From NCBI GenBank assembly GCA_041859945.1, contig JBFLGC010000051.1:1-18955 (forward strand): a stretch of DNA of 18,955 bases, written 5' to 3'. A program made the translations under genes and the position numbers. Below the pieces are notes generated by a model. That model had not been told where the DNA came from. It saw nothing but the letters and a program-made list of their open reading frames with translations, and made no database searches. Source of the stretch: Tetragenococcus sp041859945. GTDB taxonomy: Bacteria > Bacillota > Bacilli > Lactobacillales > Enterococcaceae. Positions 6,975 to 15,032 of the stretch are shown one piece after another; position 1 is the first letter of the stretch, and each line of letters starts with the position of its first letter.

Positions 6975-8342
6975 TCATTGACCAATAAAATAAGACATAA
7001 AAAGACTAGCAATACTGAAATAAATCAAAACACTAGTCAAATCACTCAAAGTAGTGATAAAAGGACCACTGGCTACAGCTGGATCAAAGCCTAGTTTGTC
7101 CATCAGCATGGGAATAAAACTTCCCGCTAGATTAGCGACCGTAATGGCAAACATCATGGCGATCCCGATGACAAAACCTAAAACAGGATTGCCCTTCCAA
7201 ACAGCAACGATCACAAAAATAGTAAAGCCTGTGATCGCACCTGTGATCAATCCCGTCAAAATTTCACCTAGGATCATCTGAAAAATACTTTCCCTATCAT
7301 TATCACCCATGGCTATCCGACGTACCGCCACCGCCAAAGACTGTGTGCCGGCATTGCCAGCGGTACCTGTGATAAGTGAGATAAAGACCGCTAAAATACT
7401 CGCTTGACTGACCAGGGCTTCATAATGACCGATCAAGGTGGCCGTGGCCATCCCCAAGAAAAGTAAAGTAATCAACCAAGGTAATCTTTTCAAAGCAGCT
7501 TTAAAGGGATTTTCGGCAATATCATCGACATCGACCCCAGCCAAACCAGAATAATCACTGGCTGCTTCATCATCGATGACATCGATGATATCATCAACAG
7601 TTACAACTCCTAGTAACTGATCATCATAATCCGTGACTGGTAAAGCGAGAAAGTCATAGTCGCGAAATTTGCGGGCAACATCTTCTTGATCATCGCCAAC
7701 ATGCACCGAAATCACTCGTTCATTCAAAATTTCTGAGATCATTTGATCGTCTTCATTAACGATCAAATCTCGCAAAGACAACACTCCCACTAGACGTTGC
7801 CGTTTATCGACCACATAAATATAGTAGATCGTCTCAGCCATACTGGCGCGACTTTTGATGACTGTCATGGCAGAGCGGACGGTTTGGTTAGCTACGATGG
7901 CAACATATTCAGTCGTCATAATCGAACCGGCCGTATCATCTTCATAGTGCAAAAGATCTTTTATCGGCGCCGAGTCTTCCGGCTTCATCAAATTTAAAAA
8001 TTGCGAAATCTGCGAATTACTCAAAGTATTCAATAAATCGACCGCATTATCTGTATACATCTGCGCCAACATCGCACTGGCATAAGTGGGTCGCATTTCA
8101 GCCATATATTCTTGCATGTTCTCATCATCTTCTTCAATGATATCAAACATATCGGCGACTTCTTTAGGAGATAAATAAGCATACAATAATTGTCTTTGTG
8201 TTTCATCTAGCGATTGATAAAATTGGCCTTGTTCATAAATATGCATTTCCAGAAAATGTTCTCGAAATTCTTGCAGTTGGTTTTTTTCCAAAAAATGCAG
8301 CAATTGAACAAAGCGAACTTGTAATTCTTCTGTTTCTTCCAT
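6975..8342 (-). CDS. mgtE: Magnesium channel/transporter MgtE
   Basis: This is a membrane Mg2+ channel, gated by cytosolic Mg2+ through its soluble N-terminal and CBS domains. The order seen is a helical MgtE N domain (about 1-130), a CBS pair (about 135-255), an acidic plug-type linker (about 256-285) and five hydrophobic segments from about 288 on. The pore signatures GTAGNAGTQS (326-335) and SGPFITTLSDLTS are present. D434 in the latter matches the selectivity-filter aspartate of the family. Its 455 residues are normal. AAGAGGTGA stands about five bases before the ATG. It is the last gene of the relQ operon, 22 bp after the pseudouridine synthase. No Mg2+ riboswitch is seen, as expected for an operon-internal gene. 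Confidence 0.95.
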   Translation of the reverse strand: MEETEELQVRFVQLLHFLEKNQLQEFREHFLEMHIYEQGQFYQSLDETQRQLLYAYLSPKEVADMFDIIEEDDENMQEYMAEMRPTYASAMLAQMYTDNAVDLLNTLSNSQISQFLNLMKPEDSAPIKDLLHYEDDTAGSIMTTEYVAIVANQTVRSAMTVIKSRASMAETIYYIYVVDKRQRLVGVLSLRDLIVNEDDQMISEILNERVISVHVGDDQEDVARKFRDYDFLALPVTDYDDQLLGVVTVDDIIDVIDDEAASDYSGLAGVDVDDIAENPFKAALKRLPWLITLLFLGMATATLIGHYEALVSQASILAVFISLITGTAGNAGTQSLAVAVRRIAMGDNDRESIFQMILGEILTGLITGAITGFTIFVIVAVWKGNPVLGFVIGIAMMFAITVANLAGSFIPMLMDKLGFDPAVASGPFITTLSDLTSVLIYFSIASLFMSYFIGQ

Positions 8343-8364
8343 AGTTTCACCTCTTGTCGATAGA

Positions 8365-9249
8365 TCACATGACGCTTTGCATATCCTCTGGCAGCTTTAG
8401 CTGGAAACTCATTTTTTTACCAGTGAAAGGATGGTCAAAGGTGAGCTCTGAGCAATGTAAGGCTTGTCGTTTAATGCCTAGATCCATTTGACCGCCATAA
8501 AGTTCGTCTCCTAATAAAGGCAAACCGAGCGAGGCAAAATGGACGCGGATTTGATGGGTCCGCCCAGTATGTAATTGGATCTTGACCAAGGCTAGCTGTA
8601 CCCTTTTTTCTTCCAGCCAATATTCGGTATCTGCAAAACGGCCTTCCGCACTAACTTGACGTTTTAAAATAGAACGATAGTCGCGGCCGATCGGTAATAT
8701 GATTCGGTCATGATCTTTTAGTTTTTCTAGGTTACCCGAAACAATCGCCTGATAATTTTTGAGCAATTTTTTTTGACGCAATTGTTCATCTAATTTCGCA
8801 TGCGCATAACCATGTTTAGCAAAAAGCATCAATCCCGATGTATCCCGATCCAAGCGTGTTACGACATGGACCACTTGATCGGCATAGCCTTGCCGTTTGT
8901 AATAAGCCTTGACGCGATTGGCCATCGTTTGGTTGGGATGATATTGGGCCGGGATCGAAGCCACATTACTTGGCTTATTAACGACCAATAGGTGTTCATC
9001 TTCGTAAACGATCATAAGCGGTGTATCATCTACTAACAATGTTTCATGCTCTTTTTCATCAGGGATCACAATGCGGAGACGATCTTTTTCAGCCAACTCA
9101 TACAAAACATTTTCGCTTTTATCATTGACGAAAATAGCGCCCCCTTGAAATTTGATTTTGGCTAACAAACTTTTAGAGATCCCTTGCTCTTTTAAAAAAT
9201 ACTTGATTTGTTGGGATTCTTTTTTAGTATAGAAAAATAAAAATTCCAT
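8365..9249 (-). CDS. RluA-family 23S rRNA pseudouridine synthase (YjbO/RluD-like)
   Basis: This enzyme isomerises uridine to pseudouridine in RNA, probably 23S rRNA. The catalytic motif RLDRDTSG lies at 132-139, with D134 as the expected nucleophile. Downstream blocks LIKIQLHTGRTHQIRVH-like and PLLGDELYG are typical of the RluA/RluD group. An S4-like N-terminal region is only partly recognisable. I use ATG 9249 (294 aa): it follows the nadK TAA by one base and has TTGGAG within the nadK end. The open frame runs 41 codons further upstream, but that stretch lies inside nadK and is not family-like. The placement relQ-nadK-synthase matches yjbM-N-O in Bacillus subtilis. The exact target uridine cannot be told, because RluA, RluC and RluD subtypes share these motifs. 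Confidence 0.9.
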   Translation of the reverse strand: MEFLFFYTKKESQQIKYFLKEQGISKSLLAKIKFQGGAIFVNDKSENVLYELAEKDRLRIVIPDEKEHETLLVDDTPLMIVYEDEHLLVVNKPSNVASIPAQYHPNQTMANRVKAYYKRQGYADQVVHVVTRLDRDTSGLMLFAKHGYAHAKLDEQLRQKKLLKNYQAIVSGNLEKLKDHDRIILPIGRDYRSILKRQVSAEGRFADTEYWLEEKRVQLALVKIQLHTGRTHQIRVHFASLGLPLLGDELYGGQMDLGIKRQALHCSELTFDHPFTGKKMSFQLKLPEDMQSVM

Positions 9250-9250
9250 G

Positions 9251-10060
9251 TTACTCCAATTCTCCAATAAAGGCATCCCGGACCCGATCCCAAAAATGAG
9301 TATGTCGGTAAGAAGCAAAGTGGATGCGTTCTTTAGCGATTTGATAACGGATCGCGGCAATATGTTCTTCACGGATACTGATTTGATCGACGGTCACCGC
9401 ATAATCTGTAATGTCCGGTAATTTGATCGTGACCCATTCTTTCTCAGGGACGACAACCGAGGAACCTAACGTCCGGTAGACCCGATTGTTTAATGAAGCG
9501 ATCTCGGCTAATTGTATCGCCTGGATACTCGGATGTAAAACTGCCCCGCCAACACTTTTATTATAAGCTGTCGAACCAGTTGGCGTCGATAGCGAGACCC
9601 CATCGCCACGAAAGCGTTCAAAAAGATCTTCTTTGATATAAATATCCGCCATCATCGTACTATTGCCTCTTTTTATAGTAGACTCATTCAAGGCTAAAAA
9701 ATGGCGATCCGGTTTATTATCTCGATACTGGATTGTGACATCTAATAAAGGATAGCTGACTGATTGTGACTCATCTTTGCACAGCGAGGCCACTAGATCT
9801 TCCAGTTCATAATCACGCCAATCAGTGTAAAAACCCAGGTGTCCAGTATGAACACCTAAAAAGCGGACTTGATCTAATTTATGGTTGTATAAATGAAAAG
9901 CTGACAAAAGGGTCCCGTCACCGCCAATGGAGATCACGATATCAGGATCTTTTTGATCGATCTTATGTCCTGCCGCCACCAAAAGATCAGTTAAAGCACG
10001 ACTCGTTGCCACTGATGTTTCATTACGATTGACAACCAAAGCTACTTTTAAAACGGTCAT
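9251..10060 (-). CDS. nadK: NAD kinase
   Basis: This enzyme phosphorylates NAD to NADP with ATP or polyphosphate and is the only source of NADP in the cell. The GGDGT motif lies at 46-50 (catalytic D48), the conserved NE pair at 125-126, and the RGDGVSLSTPTGSTAYNKSV glycine-rich segment at 151-170. Its 269 residues are usual for Firmicutes. The ATG overlaps the relQ stop codon by four bases (ATGA), and AAGGGG lies about eight bases upstream inside relQ, so the two are probably translationally coupled. The next gene starts one base after its stop. Confidence 0.96.
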   Translation of the reverse strand: MTVLKVALVVNRNETSVATSRALTDLLVAAGHKIDQKDPDIVISIGGDGTLLSAFHLYNHKLDQVRFLGVHTGHLGFYTDWRDYELEDLVASLCKDESQSVSYPLLDVTIQYRDNKPDRHFLALNESTIKRGNSTMMADIYIKEDLFERFRGDGVSLSTPTGSTAYNKSVGGAVLHPSIQAIQLAEIASLNNRVYRTLGSSVVVPEKEWVTIKLPDITDYAVTVDQISIREEHIAAIRYQIAKERIHFASYRHTHFWDRVRDAFIGELE

Positions 10061-10734
10061 TTAGGCGTCCCCTTTCTTAGCTGCTGCTCTTCATTTGGTT
10101 CATTTAAACTAGGATTTCCTTTGCCATGTGTAAAAAGATGTTGGGCTTCCTGGATCTCTTCACGGATACTAGACATTTCTTCGTCCAATTGATAAGCGGC
10201 CTCAGCAGCTCGTTTCAAGCGATCGCCGATTTCACTAGGAAAGTCCCCTTGGTATTTGTAATTTAGAGAATGCTCGATCGTGGCCCAGAAATTCATTGCC
10301 AATGTCCGGATTTGGATCTCTGCTAAAATTTTCTTTTCGCCATCGATCAATTGCACTGGATATTCGATGACCAAGTGATAGGAACGGTAACCACTTGCCT
10401 TATTATTGGTCACATAATCACGTTCGATCAATACTTTCATGTCTTTACGGTTGCGTAAAATAGCTACAACTTCATAAATGTCTTCCACAAACTGACACAT
10501 GATCCGAAGACCCGCAATATCAGACATCTCTGATTCTAACCGATCTAAGGGAATATTGCGTAACTGAGATTTTGCTAAGATGCTTTCAACTGGCTTGACC
10601 CGTCCCGTCACAAATTCAATGGGCACATGCTGATCTGTCTCTCGATATTGTTTACGAAGTCCTCGTAGTTTGACCTTCAGCTCATTGACCGCTTGTTGGT
10701 AAGGTGCTAAAAATCGTTCCCAATTTTGTTCCAT
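10057..10734 (-). CDS. relQ: GTP pyrophosphokinase, small alarmone synthetase RelQ
   Basis: This is a single-domain (p)ppGpp synthetase that transfers pyrophosphate from ATP to GTP or GDP and links starvation or wall stress to growth control; family members work as tetramers and bind RNA. Visible motifs in the 225-residue product: GRVKPVES (44-51), DIAGLRI (72-78), ASGYRSYH (113-120) and EIQIRT (139-144), the last holding the catalytic glutamate region. There is no hydrolase, TGS or ACT domain, which separates it from Rel. I chose ATG 10734 (MEQNW) because GAGGGA is six bases upstream. A start 13 codons earlier is open but has no such site. It heads the operon with nadK, the pseudouridine synthase and mgtE. 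Confidence 0.95.
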   Translation of the reverse strand: MEQNWERFLAPYQQAVNELKVKLRGLRKQYRETDQHVPIEFVTGRVKPVESILAKSQLRNIPLDRLESEMSDIAGLRIMCQFVEDIYEVVAILRNRKDMKVLIERDYVTNNKASGYRSYHLVIEYPVQLIDGEKKILAEIQIRTLAMNFWATIEHSLNYKYQGDFPSEIGDRLKRAAEAAYQLDEEMSSIREEIQEAQHLFTHGKGNPSLNEPNEEQQLRKGTPK

Positions 10735-10771
10735 TCTAAATCCCTCGTTTCTAACAAACCACTCATCGTCC

Positions 10772-10811
10772 ATTTTAACATAATTTACCTAAAAACTTCA
10801 GTAAATTACTG
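10772..10811 (-). promoter_or_regulatory. relQ operon promoter (extended -10) with upstream inverted repeat
   Basis: On the minus strand TAAAAT (10777-10772) is preceded by TGT, an extended -10. No convincing -35 is present at 16-18 bp. A perfect inverted repeat, CAGTAA-A-TTACTG (10799-10811), sits just upstream of the -35 position and could be an operator, but it is short enough to be chance. Confidence 0.4.
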
Positions 10812-10946
10812 CTAAGAAAAATAAATAATTGCCGAATTTTGTTTTCCCCTGTTGGAAAGTTTAACCCAAAGTATGATATTTCTTAACTTAATGACAGTGA
10901 CTTGTTACCCTCAGTTGACAATCTAGAGTGCTCTAACTTATGGTGG

Positions 10947-11030
10947 CGTGAAATGCCCCAAGTTTTAAATAAAAAGGACAGATGACAACGTGAAGTGACC
11001 CAAGTATTGAGAAGAAAGGATATATGGTCA
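10947..11030 (+). repeat. Degenerate 42-bp tandem repeat, two units
   Basis: Units 10947-10988 and 10989-11030 align without gaps with 30 of 42 bases identical. Forty-two is 14 codons, and in the frame starting CGT GAA three of the twelve differences are silent. Both units read R-E-x-x-Q-V-L-x-x-K-D. The first unit ends in a TGA where the second has TGG. Confidence 0.55.
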
Positions 11031-11172
11031 CTAAATCATTGGGTTAAGGACCGATATGAATGGTTTGAAATCACTACGATTGGATCACCTAGCAAGACGG
11101 AATAGATGATGAAAAGCAGCTACTTGATACAAAAACTAGACACTTTTTAATATATGGTCTAAGTTAAAAATA

Positions 11173-11225
11173 GTTCCACGGCTGAATTTAAGCAAGCTGA
11201 TCTCGCAGTGTAGCGACTGGTCCAG
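11173..11225 (+). repeat. 53-bp dispersed repeat, copy A (inverted relative to copy B)
   Basis: This is 44/53 identical, ungapped, to the reverse complement of 15851-15903. Seven of the nine differences are transitions. In frame it reads S-T-A-E-F-K-Q-A-D-L-A-V-stop-R-L-V-Q, against S-M-A-D-F-K-Q-A-Y-L-V-V-Q-R-L-I-Q in the other copy. Confidence 0.7.
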
Positions 11226-11285
11226 CCATAAACGGTAACCTAATGAAGTTAAAAACGATTGTTCTTTTTTTATCCGCTTTTTTCA

Positions 11286-11319
11286 TGATATAATATAATA
11301 AAATAGCCATTTAGGAGGT
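11286..11319 (+). promoter_or_regulatory. Promoter (extended -10) and ribosome binding site of the CYTH gene
   Basis: TGA (11286-11288) followed by TATAAT (11289-11294) is a perfect extended -10. No good -35 is seen at 17 bp. AGGAGGT (11313-11319) lies five bases before the ATG, leaving a leader of only about 25 bases. Confidence 0.6.
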
Positions 11320-11324
11320 ATTTT

Positions 11325-11918
11325 ATGAGTCAACAACTTGAAATAGAATTTAAAGCGATGCTCAGAAAAGCAGAATATCTAAAGATCTGTAACTACTATG
11401 CTTTAAAAGGATCAGATTTTCATACACAGACAAATGTTTATTTTGATCACCCCAATCATCTTCTAAAAGAAAAGAAGTGGGCCTTAAGGATCCGACTATT
11501 GGAAGATCACGGTGAACTTACCTTAAAAACGCCCTCTAGCGCTGGACGAATTGAAACAACCGACAAACTTTCTTTGCTACAAACACAAGAGTTGATAACA
11601 AATAGACATATTTTGACAAACGGCTTTGTGGCCGAAAAACTGCGCCAAGCCGCTATCGATCCTGCTAGCTTAATACCGACCGCCAAATTAACCACCAAAC
11701 GGGCCGAATTTCTCATCGATCAAGGACTTTTAGCCATTGACGAAAATTGGTATGGGACACAACATGACTTTGAACTTGAGTTAGAAGTGACTGATCCCCA
11801 AAAAGGACGTTCCGACTTTTTAAAACTGCTGACTCACTGGCAGATTCCCTATCGTCCTTCACAGAATAAAATCGCTCGCGCCAGCAAAGTATTCGACGAA
11901 ACAAAACCGCAAGCGTGA
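11325..11918 (+). CDS. CYTH domain protein (YjbK-like triphosphate tunnel metalloenzyme)
   Basis: This is a CYTH-superfamily protein, whose tunnel fold binds triphosphate compounds through divalent metal. The signature ExExK is at E6, E8 and K10. Basic residues that line the tunnel follow in the RIRLL and LTLKTP segments (about 55-70), and acidic strands appear later as DFELELEVTD (about 142-152). Its 197 residues match YjbK, about 190. Relatives include inorganic triphosphatases, thiamine triphosphatases and class IV adenylate cyclases, so the reaction is open. A phosphatase on inorganic triphosphate is the best guess for YjbK types. It is divergent from the relQ operon, the same neighbourhood as in Bacillus (yjbK near yjbM). 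It has its own promoter and a strong ribosome binding site. Confidence 0.88.
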   Translation: MSQQLEIEFKAMLRKAEYLKICNYYALKGSDFHTQTNVYFDHPNHLLKEKKWALRIRLLEDHGELTLKTPSSAGRIETTDKLSLLQTQELITNRHILTNGFVAEKLRQAAIDPASLIPTAKLTTKRAEFLIDQGLLAIDENWYGTQHDFELELEVTDPQKGRSDFLKLLTHWQIPYRPSQNKIARASKVFDETKPQA

Positions 11919-12019
11919 TAAAAACCGTCGGCCAAAAGCTACACGACCCAAATGTGTTTGCTGTTGTCAGCCGGATCTTGCCCACGCCTATTTCATTTTT
12001 GAACGACAATTTTATTTTG

Positions 12020-12069
12020 AAAAAAGGAAAAGTCTTACCGCCAATAAAATTCATTGGCAAGTAAGACTT
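12020..12069 (-). terminator. Intrinsic terminator of the coiA-pepF operon
   Basis: In transcript sense AAGTCTTAC (12069-12061) pairs with GTAAGACTT (12038-12030), and inside it GCCAAT (12058-12053) pairs with ATTGGC (12045-12040). The result is a long two-part stem with a 7-nt loop. A TTCCTTTTTT tract follows. The + strand side has only a broken T tract, so termination of the CYTH gene here is less sure. Confidence 0.85.
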
Positions 12070-12079
12070 ATTTTGTTCC

Positions 12080-13900
12080 TTATTTTGTTTCTATTTCAGC
12101 AACTAAAGCTTCTAATTCATCCAAACGCGCTTCAAAGACATGCATGGCATCCTTGATATAAGCAGGTTTCGTCATATCGACGCCAGCTTTTTTCATAACT
12201 GCAATTGGGTAGTCACTATTGCCTGACTTCAAATAATTCAAGTAGTGCTCTAGCGCATCCGGTCCTTCGTGTAAGATTTTGTTAGCCAAAGCAGAGGCAG
12301 CAGAAAAGCCGGTTGCATATTGGAAAACATAATAATTATAGTAAAAGTGGGGGATCCTAGCCCATTCTAAATGGATCTCGGGATCATCAACTACCGCCTC
12401 GCCATAATATTTTTGATTCAATTTTCCATAGGTATCGCTTAAAAATTCACTAGTCAAAGCAGTTCCTTTGGCTTCTTCAACATGCATGAAGTATTCAAAT
12501 TCGGCAAATTGTGTTTGCCGGAAAACGGTACCTTTGAAGCCATCCAAAAAGTGATTCAACACATAGGCCCGTACTCGCGGATCTTTTTCAGTTTCTAAAA
12601 GATGTTCCGTCAAAATATTTTCATTTGTGGTCGAGGCGATTTCAGCTAAAAAGATCGAGTAATCACCATACACATAGGGTTGGTTGTTGCGCGTCAGATA
12701 GCTATGCACACTATGGCCCATTTCATGGACCAAGGTAAAGAGTTGATCCAGGGTATCATGCCAATTCAACAAAATATAAGGATTCGTATCATAAGCACCT
12801 GACGAATAAGCCCCGCTACGCTTGCCTTTATTTTCAACGACATCGATCCAACGTTCGTCAAAAGCTTTTTGTACGATCGCTAAATAATCTTCACCCATTG
12901 GCTGCAAGGCTTCTAAGGCTTTAGGAAGAGCTGCTTCATAAGTGTAGCTGATCGGCGCTTCTCCTAAAAGAGGTGTATAAACGTCATACATATGCAATTC
13001 ATCGAGTTTTAACAGCCGTTTACGTAAAGCCATATAGCGATGCAGTAGAGCAAGATTATCGTTAACGACTGTGACCAATGTATCATAGACACTTTCAGGA
13101 ATATGGTTATTACTTAAGGCAGCTTGACGGGCTGACTCGTAATGACGAATTTTAGCTTGATAATTGTGAGTCTTCACATTCGTACTAAGAGTTGCGGCAA
13201 ACGTGTTACGAAATTGTGCATAGACACTATAGACGCCTTTGAAGGCATTTTCGCGGACTTTGCGATCCGTACTTTCCATCATTTGCCCATAAACACCATG
13301 GGAAAGTTGTACTTTTTCGCCTGCTTCATTTTCGATTGTCGGAAAAACGAGGTCGGCATTATTCAAAACCGAAAAAGTGTCACCAGGAGACTCCATGATT
13401 TCACCAGCTGCTGCTAGTAAAGCTTCTTGTTCTGCAGGTAAGACATGTTCTCTATTATCCACTAGTTGTTGGATAAAATGGCGATAAATCGCTAATTGGG
13501 GTTCTTCCTCAAAATAGTTCCAAATCATATCATTGCTTAGCGAAAGGACTTCCGGTTCAAACCAACTGATGGCTTCACTAGTTTGTGCCAACAAATTGCT
13601 GGCCCGAGCATTCAAGGCTTGGTAAGTCGTATTGGAAGTATCTTGATCATTTTTCAAATGGCTGTACACATAGACGGTTTCCAAATCACGCGATACAGCA
13701 AGTACCCATTTTAAAGCCTTTAAAAATTCGGTGGCGCCCTCTTTTAGGGTCCCTTTGTATTCTGAAGCTTTGGTCAATTTCTGTTGGACCGCTTTAAAAG
13801 CCACTTCAAAGGCCGCATCATCTTTGAAGATCTTAGTCAAATCCCACGTCGATCCTTCAGGGACTTGTTCTCGTGTTGGTAATTTCTTTGATTCTGACAT
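12080..13900 (-). CDS. pepF: Oligoendopeptidase F (M3B family metallopeptidase)
   Basis: This is a cytosolic zinc endopeptidase that cuts peptides of roughly 7-17 residues and takes part in peptide turnover. The zinc site is HEMGH at 392-396, with the third ligand in the following FLAEIAST segment (E420). The N-terminal helical half and the C-terminal YYNYYVFQYATGFSAA region are typical of PepF. Its 606 residues match the usual 600 or so. AAGGAG stands about seven bases before ATG 13900. It follows coiA with a gap of 22 bp and no terminator, so the two are co-transcribed, the order also found in Bacillus (coiA-yjbG). The yjbH gene expected next is absent. Confidence 0.96.
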   Translation of the reverse strand: MSESKKLPTREQVPEGSTWDLTKIFKDDAAFEVAFKAVQQKLTKASEYKGTLKEGATEFLKALKWVLAVSRDLETVYVYSHLKNDQDTSNTTYQALNARASNLLAQTSEAISWFEPEVLSLSNDMIWNYFEEEPQLAIYRHFIQQLVDNREHVLPAEQEALLAAAGEIMESPGDTFSVLNNADLVFPTIENEAGEKVQLSHGVYGQMMESTDRKVRENAFKGVYSVYAQFRNTFAATLSTNVKTHNYQAKIRHYESARQAALSNNHIPESVYDTLVTVVNDNLALLHRYMALRKRLLKLDELHMYDVYTPLLGEAPISYTYEAALPKALEALQPMGEDYLAIVQKAFDERWIDVVENKGKRSGAYSSGAYDTNPYILLNWHDTLDQLFTLVHEMGHSVHSYLTRNNQPYVYGDYSIFLAEIASTTNENILTEHLLETEKDPRVRAYVLNHFLDGFKGTVFRQTQFAEFEYFMHVEEAKGTALTSEFLSDTYGKLNQKYYGEAVVDDPEIHLEWARIPHFYYNYYVFQYATGFSAASALANKILHEGPDALEHYLNYLKSGNSDYPIAVMKKAGVDMTKPAYIKDAMHVFEARLDELEALVAEIETK

Positions 13901-13922
13901 TTTGTCACTCCTTTGTTAGTTG

Positions 13923-14930
13923 TTAAAACAAGTGTATCATATTTTTATCTTTTTCTGCAGAAAAAGTCTGCTTTTGACTAAGCAAAATGCATTCTTGATA
14001 AACTCCAGTCAAAATCGCTTTTTGTGAAACCAAGGGAAACAACCAGACAAAGTCTAATTTTTTCAAATAAGTCAACCATTCTTTAAAGTCGGTCGAAATC
14101 AGAAAGCAGTAGCGTAAAAATAACAACTGATCTTCAAAGAAGAAATGATAGCAACTAGCTGTGTAGCACCAAGTTGGCAGGTCGATCAGGTTGCCACCCA
14201 AAAGATATAACTTATCTTGCAGGCGTCTTACTCCTCTTTGTTGCATCATCAATTTTTTTTGAAGATACAAGCGATAGTCATTTTCGGCCCAAGTTGCTTG
14301 CGTAAGATGTGGTCGATAAACAAAAAGTTGCGATAAAGCATCCGTTTTATAAAACCATTTTTTGACCCTGAACTGATTGATTCCTTGATAGGACCAATGG
14401 ATATCATATAAAAGCCAGACAGCTTTGGTATCAGCGCGGATCAGCCAAAGCCAGGCCCCCTGATCTGGACTGAAATAAGTTGCCCCTTTTTGCAGACTAG
14501 TAAAGGCGTGTCCTGACCGCTTCGGCCCTAAGTTTTTCCCTAAAAGCCACCAAGGATGATAGCCGTGTGCCTGATAGTTTTCAGTTCGTTCCAAAAAGCG
14601 TGCCATTTTCATGGAAGAACACTGGACTTCAATGGCAATATTTTGCCACAAAATATCTGGTCTTTGTTTCAACTCGGGTAAATAGGCCTCTAATATCCCT
14701 GTTTTCGTCCAGTTTTGCAAAAAAAGTTTATTTTGCAAATGTTCTGCAGTTTCACCCTCACTAAAACTTTGACAATCTGCCAAATGACGATGGGCGAAAT
14801 GAGGGATCTTTAAGGCCCCTTTCTTCAAAATAACCGCTTTTTGACACTGCGGACAACGCAAATCTGATTGCTCTTTATGACAGTCCTGAGCTAATATTCT
14901 CTCTCCATTTTTAGTTTCTGCTATCAGCAT
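13923..14930 (-). CDS. coiA: Competence protein CoiA
   Basis: CoiA is a competence-induced protein needed for transformation in streptococci, acting after DNA uptake and probably on recombination of the incoming strand. The 335-residue product shows the usual parts: an N-terminal zinc-binding region with C26, C29, H44 and H47; a nuclease-like core with E60/H64, PD at 91-92 and IEVQ at 100-103, which fits a PD-(D/E)xK fold with glutamine in place of lysine; then a less conserved basic, aromatic-rich C-terminus. The gene is intact. GGGGAGG lies seven bases before the ATG. It is first in the operon with pepF. No competence sigma-factor box (TACGAATA type) is visible upstream, so competence control is not shown here. 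Confidence 0.92.
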   Translation of the reverse strand: MLIAETKNGERILAQDCHKEQSDLRCPQCQKAVILKKGALKIPHFAHRHLADCQSFSEGETAEHLQNKLFLQNWTKTGILEAYLPELKQRPDILWQNIAIEVQCSSMKMARFLERTENYQAHGYHPWWLLGKNLGPKRSGHAFTSLQKGATYFSPDQGAWLWLIRADTKAVWLLYDIHWSYQGINQFRVKKWFYKTDALSQLFVYRPHLTQATWAENDYRLYLQKKLMMQQRGVRRLQDKLYLLGGNLIDLPTWCYTASCYHFFFEDQLLFLRYCFLISTDFKEWLTYLKKLDFVWLFPLVSQKAILTGVYQECILLSQKQTFSAEKDKNMIHLF

Positions 14931-14983
14931 ATAATCGCCTCCCCTATAAGGTACGCGATTTTTTTGCTTTAGCTTTTAAAAAA

Positions 14984-15019
14984 TACAAAAAATCACCTAA
15001 GAAAAATCTTAGATGATTT
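14984..15019 (-). terminator. Intrinsic terminator after mecA
   Basis: In transcript sense AAATCATCTAAG (15019-15008) pairs with CTTAGGTGATTT (15001-14990), 12 bp with one wobble, around a 6-nt loop. TTTTTTG follows. It separates mecA from the coiA operon. Confidence 0.85.
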
Positions 15020-15032
15020 TTAGAGAGAATTT

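Larger units (their letters stand above)
10778..11264 (+). other. Gene-free stretch with stop-interrupted reading frame (possible decayed gene)
   Basis: There is no intact gene between relQ and the CYTH gene. One + strand frame (codons at positions divisible by three) reads from about 10878 to 11232 with several stops. It holds a tandem pair of 42-bp units (10947-10988, 10989-11030) and, further on, the 53-bp repeat shared with 15851-15903. A TTGACA (10915-10920) stands 18 bp from TATGGT (10939-10944), a possible promoter. The peptide reading is not one I recognise. It may be a relic of a coding region, or an intergenic repeat that resembles one by chance. Confidence 0.35.

Noticed and set aside
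7054..7281. Plus-strand ORF inside mgtE (75 codons)
   Set aside because: It is the antisense shadow of the MgtE membrane segments, with no ribosome binding site or independent support.
9250..9372. 41-residue N-terminal extension of the pseudouridine synthase
   Set aside because: It lies wholly inside nadK in another frame, is not family-like, and the ATG at 9249 has a proper ribosome binding site.
11713..12060. Minus-strand open frame of 115 codons over the end of the CYTH gene
   Set aside because: It runs antisense through the CYTH gene and the terminator stem, has no ribosome binding site and no recognisable domain.
11880..12130. Plus-strand frame shifted by one that continues past the CYTH stop, with a basic stretch and clustered cysteines
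   Set aside because: It has no start codon with a ribosome binding site and runs through the terminator into the antisense of pepF. The CYTH protein is already full length, so a frameshift is not needed.
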